The notes under the pieces were generated by a model that did no database searches, was not told the origin of the DNA, and was given only the letters and a program-made list of their open reading frames with translations. A DNA stretch of 64,000 bases, from positions 125,657-189,656 of the forward strand of contig NZ_RQIS01000006.1 of NCBI RefSeq assembly GCF_003837865.1, in the 5' to 3' direction. A program made the translations under genes and the position numbers. This document shows positions 62,626 to 64,000 of this stretch, in pieces. Numbering within the stretch: the stretch's first letter is position 1; each line of letters opens with the position of its first letter. Source of the stretch: Paraburkholderia dinghuensis. Lineage in GTDB: Bacteria > Pseudomonadota > Gammaproteobacteria > Burkholderiales > Burkholderiaceae.

Positions 62626-63681
62626 ATGCAATTCCTCGACGACTCGCTGCACCCCGAGAATCAGGACAAGGTGGTCATCACGACCGCGCCGTACGGCCCG
62701 GAGTGGATGCCGGAAGATTTCCCGGAAGACATTCCGGTGACGATGGACGAGCAGATCCAGAAGGCTGTGGACTGCTACAACGCGGGCGCAACCGTGTTGC
62801 ACCTGCACGTGCGCGAACTCGACGGAAAGGGCTCCAAGCGCCTCTCCAAGTTTAACGAGCTGATCGCCGGCGTGCGCGCCGCGGTGCCCGACATGATCAT
62901 CCAGGTGGGCGGCTCGATCTCGTTCGCCCCGGAAACCGAAGGCCAGGCAGCACAGTGGCTCTCGGACGACACGCGCCACATGCTCGCGGACCTCGATCCG
63001 AAGCCCGACCAGGTGACGGTGGCGATCAACACCACGCAGATGAACATCATGGAGCTGCTCTATCCGGAATACCTGGAAGGCACCTCGTTGTCCAACCCCG
63101 CGTACATGGCCGCCTATAGTGAAATGACGGTTCCGGCCGGTCCGGCCTGGGTCGAGGAGCACCTGCGCCGCCTGCAGGCTTCCGGCATCCAGCCGCACTT
63201 CCAGCTCACGGGCATTCACGCGCTCGAAACGCTCGATCGCCTCGTGCGCAAGGGCGTGTACAAGGGCCCGCTGAACCTGACGTGGATTGGCATCGGTGGC
63301 GGCTTCGACGGCCCGAACCCGTTCAACTTCTTCAACTTCGTGCACCGCGCACCGGACGGTTGCACGGTGACTGCCGAGTCGCTGCTGAAGAACGTGCTGC
63401 CGTTCAACATGATGGCGATGTCGATGGGCCTGCATCCGCGCTGCGGCATCGAAGATACGATCATCGACCAGCACGGCAAGCGCTTCACGTCGGTGCAGCA
63501 GATCGAGCAGTGCGTGCGCGTGGCGCGCGAACTGGGCCGCGAGATCGCGACCGGCAAGGAAGCGCGCGAGATCTATCGCATCGGCGTGCAGTACGACACG
63601 ATCGATGAGACGCTCGCCGCGAACGGCATGGCGCCGAACCGCAAGGCCGGCGTGAAGAACGTGCCGATGTACACGGCGTAA
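62626..63681 (+). CDS. BKACE (beta-keto acid cleavage) family enzyme
   Basis: The ATG at 62626 follows TGGAG. The 351-residue TIM-barrel enzyme is of the BKACE/DUF849 family. It uses Zn2+ to condense a beta-keto acid with acetyl-CoA, giving acetoacetate and a new acyl-CoA. The metal pair H59 and H61 sits in VLHLHVRE; further sites are in HFQLTGIHA and GLHPRCGIEDTI. Substrates in the family include 3-keto-5-aminohexanoate, dehydrocarnitine and others; the sequence does not decide. The MFS gene downstream and AraC gene upstream suggest a small catabolic unit. Confidence 0.88.
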   Translation: MQFLDDSLHPENQDKVVITTAPYGPEWMPEDFPEDIPVTMDEQIQKAVDCYNAGATVLHLHVRELDGKGSKRLSKFNELIAGVRAAVPDMIIQVGGSISFAPETEGQAAQWLSDDTRHMLADLDPKPDQVTVAINTTQMNIMELLYPEYLEGTSLSNPAYMAAYSEMTVPAGPAWVEEHLRRLQASGIQPHFQLTGIHALETLDRLVRKGVYKGPLNLTWIGIGGGFDGPNPFNFFNFVHRAPDGCTVTAESLLKNVLPFNMMAMSMGLHPRCGIEDTIIDQHGKRFTSVQQIEQCVRVARELGREIATGKEAREIYRIGVQYDTIDETLAANGMAPNRKAGVKNVPMYTA

Positions 63682-63776
63682 TGCGCCGCTGACGACCTGG
63701 CCAGTATCGACAATCGGCCGCATTTTTTCGGCGGCCAATACCGCCCGACCACGAGCGGAACATAAGGAGACGACAT

Positions 63777-64000
63777 ATGCTTACCACGCATGCCGAGCCC
63801 ACTGCGGGCGAATTTGCGGCGGGGGAAACGAACGTGCGCACGTATGCGTGGGTCGTGTTCGCCTTGACGGTCGGGTTGCTGCTTTCCGACTACATGTCGC
63901 GGCAAGTGTTGAATGCGGTGTTCCCGTTGCTCAAGGCGACGTGGAGTCTCTCGGACACCCGGCTCGGCTCGCTGAGCAGTGTGGTCGCGCTGATGGTGGG
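63777..64000 (+). CDS. MFS transporter, N-terminal part (cut by window end)
   Basis: The ATG at 63777 follows AAGGAG. The visible 74 codons encode a hydrophilic tail of about 22 residues and the first transmembrane helix YAWVVFALTVGLLLSDYMSR. The loop leading into helix 2 (RQVLNAVFPLLKATWSLSDT) is typical of major facilitator transporters. It lies 95 bp after the BKACE gene and likely imports that enzyme's substrate. The remainder lies outside the window. Confidence 0.8.
   Translation, partial: MLTTHAEPTAGEFAAGETNVRTYAWVVFALTVGLLLSDYMSRQVLNAVFPLLKATWSLSDTRLGSLSSVVALMV

Noticed and set aside
1..64000. CRISPR arrays, rRNA and tRNA genes
   Set aside because: No regularly spaced repeat-spacer structure, tRNA T-loop pattern in a foldable context, or rRNA-like sequence was seen on reading; a tRNA search program was not run.

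Overview
The window is GC-rich chromosome from a Burkholderiaceae bacterium, most likely Paraburkholderia or Caballeronia. This rests on the tandem DUF4148 genes, an HpnJ hopanoid enzyme, HAE1-type RND efflux, XylB/XylC-type sugar oxidation genes and overall protein character. No species call is possible from the sequence alone. No rRNA, tRNA, CRISPR array or intact insertion sequence was seen.

Region 1 (about 0.1-9.8 kb) is a complete uptake-and-oxidation locus, probably for xylo-oligosaccharides. It encodes a periplasmic binding protein, two permeases and an ATPase, then a cytoplasmic GH3 beta-xylosidase/glucosidase, a XylB-like SDR sugar 1-dehydrogenase, a XylC-like SMP-30 lactonase (ATGA overlap with xylB) and a LacI-type regulator. 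It would import an oligosaccharide, cleave it and oxidise the monomer to an aldonic acid. The later Weimberg/Dahms enzymes are not in the window. Region 2 (10-19 kb) holds unrelated genes: YoaK/DUF1275, a thioredoxin-reductase-like ferredoxin-NADP reductase, two tandem DUF4148 genes, a YeiH-type exporter convergent with the cysteine desulfidase CyuA, and an orphan TAXI solute-binding protein. A decayed IS3-type transposase fragment follows.

Region 3 (about 19.5-60 kb) is an accessory stress/low-oxygen-like block. It contains small envelope proteins (glycine zipper, SYLF), a receiver-only regulator, pqiABC, two SulP transporters, DUF3300/DUF2950, a FixL/FixJ-like two-component pair, an RRM protein, PPK2 and an RND efflux operon. 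It also has a minus-strand operon joining PerM, an outer-membrane factor, HlyD, DUF2955 and a K+ channel. A further cluster has a DUF3141 PHA-synthase-like protein followed by phosphotransacylase, acetate kinase, FabI and TerC. A lone hpnJ closes the block. Its make-up recalls the low-oxygen-activated (lxa) locus reported in Burkholderia cenocepacia, though I saw no universal stress protein here.

The most striking signal is an 18-bp palindrome, roughly ATAGGACCAAGGTCCGAT, found eight times between 19.5 and 56 kb and not noticed elsewhere. Each copy lies upstream of one of the region 3 transcription units. Its GGAC-N4-GTCC core resembles the mycobacterial DosR box, and DosR belongs to the same NarL/FixJ regulator class as the response regulator encoded inside the block. 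I infer a DosR-like regulon in a proteobacterium.

Region 4 (60.6-64 kb) carries a small unknown gene, then an AraC-family regulator divergent from a BKACE-family enzyme and the start of an MFS transporter. The regulator-enzyme intergenic region contains four tandem 16-bp repeats with a GTTAAC core, a probable operator array.
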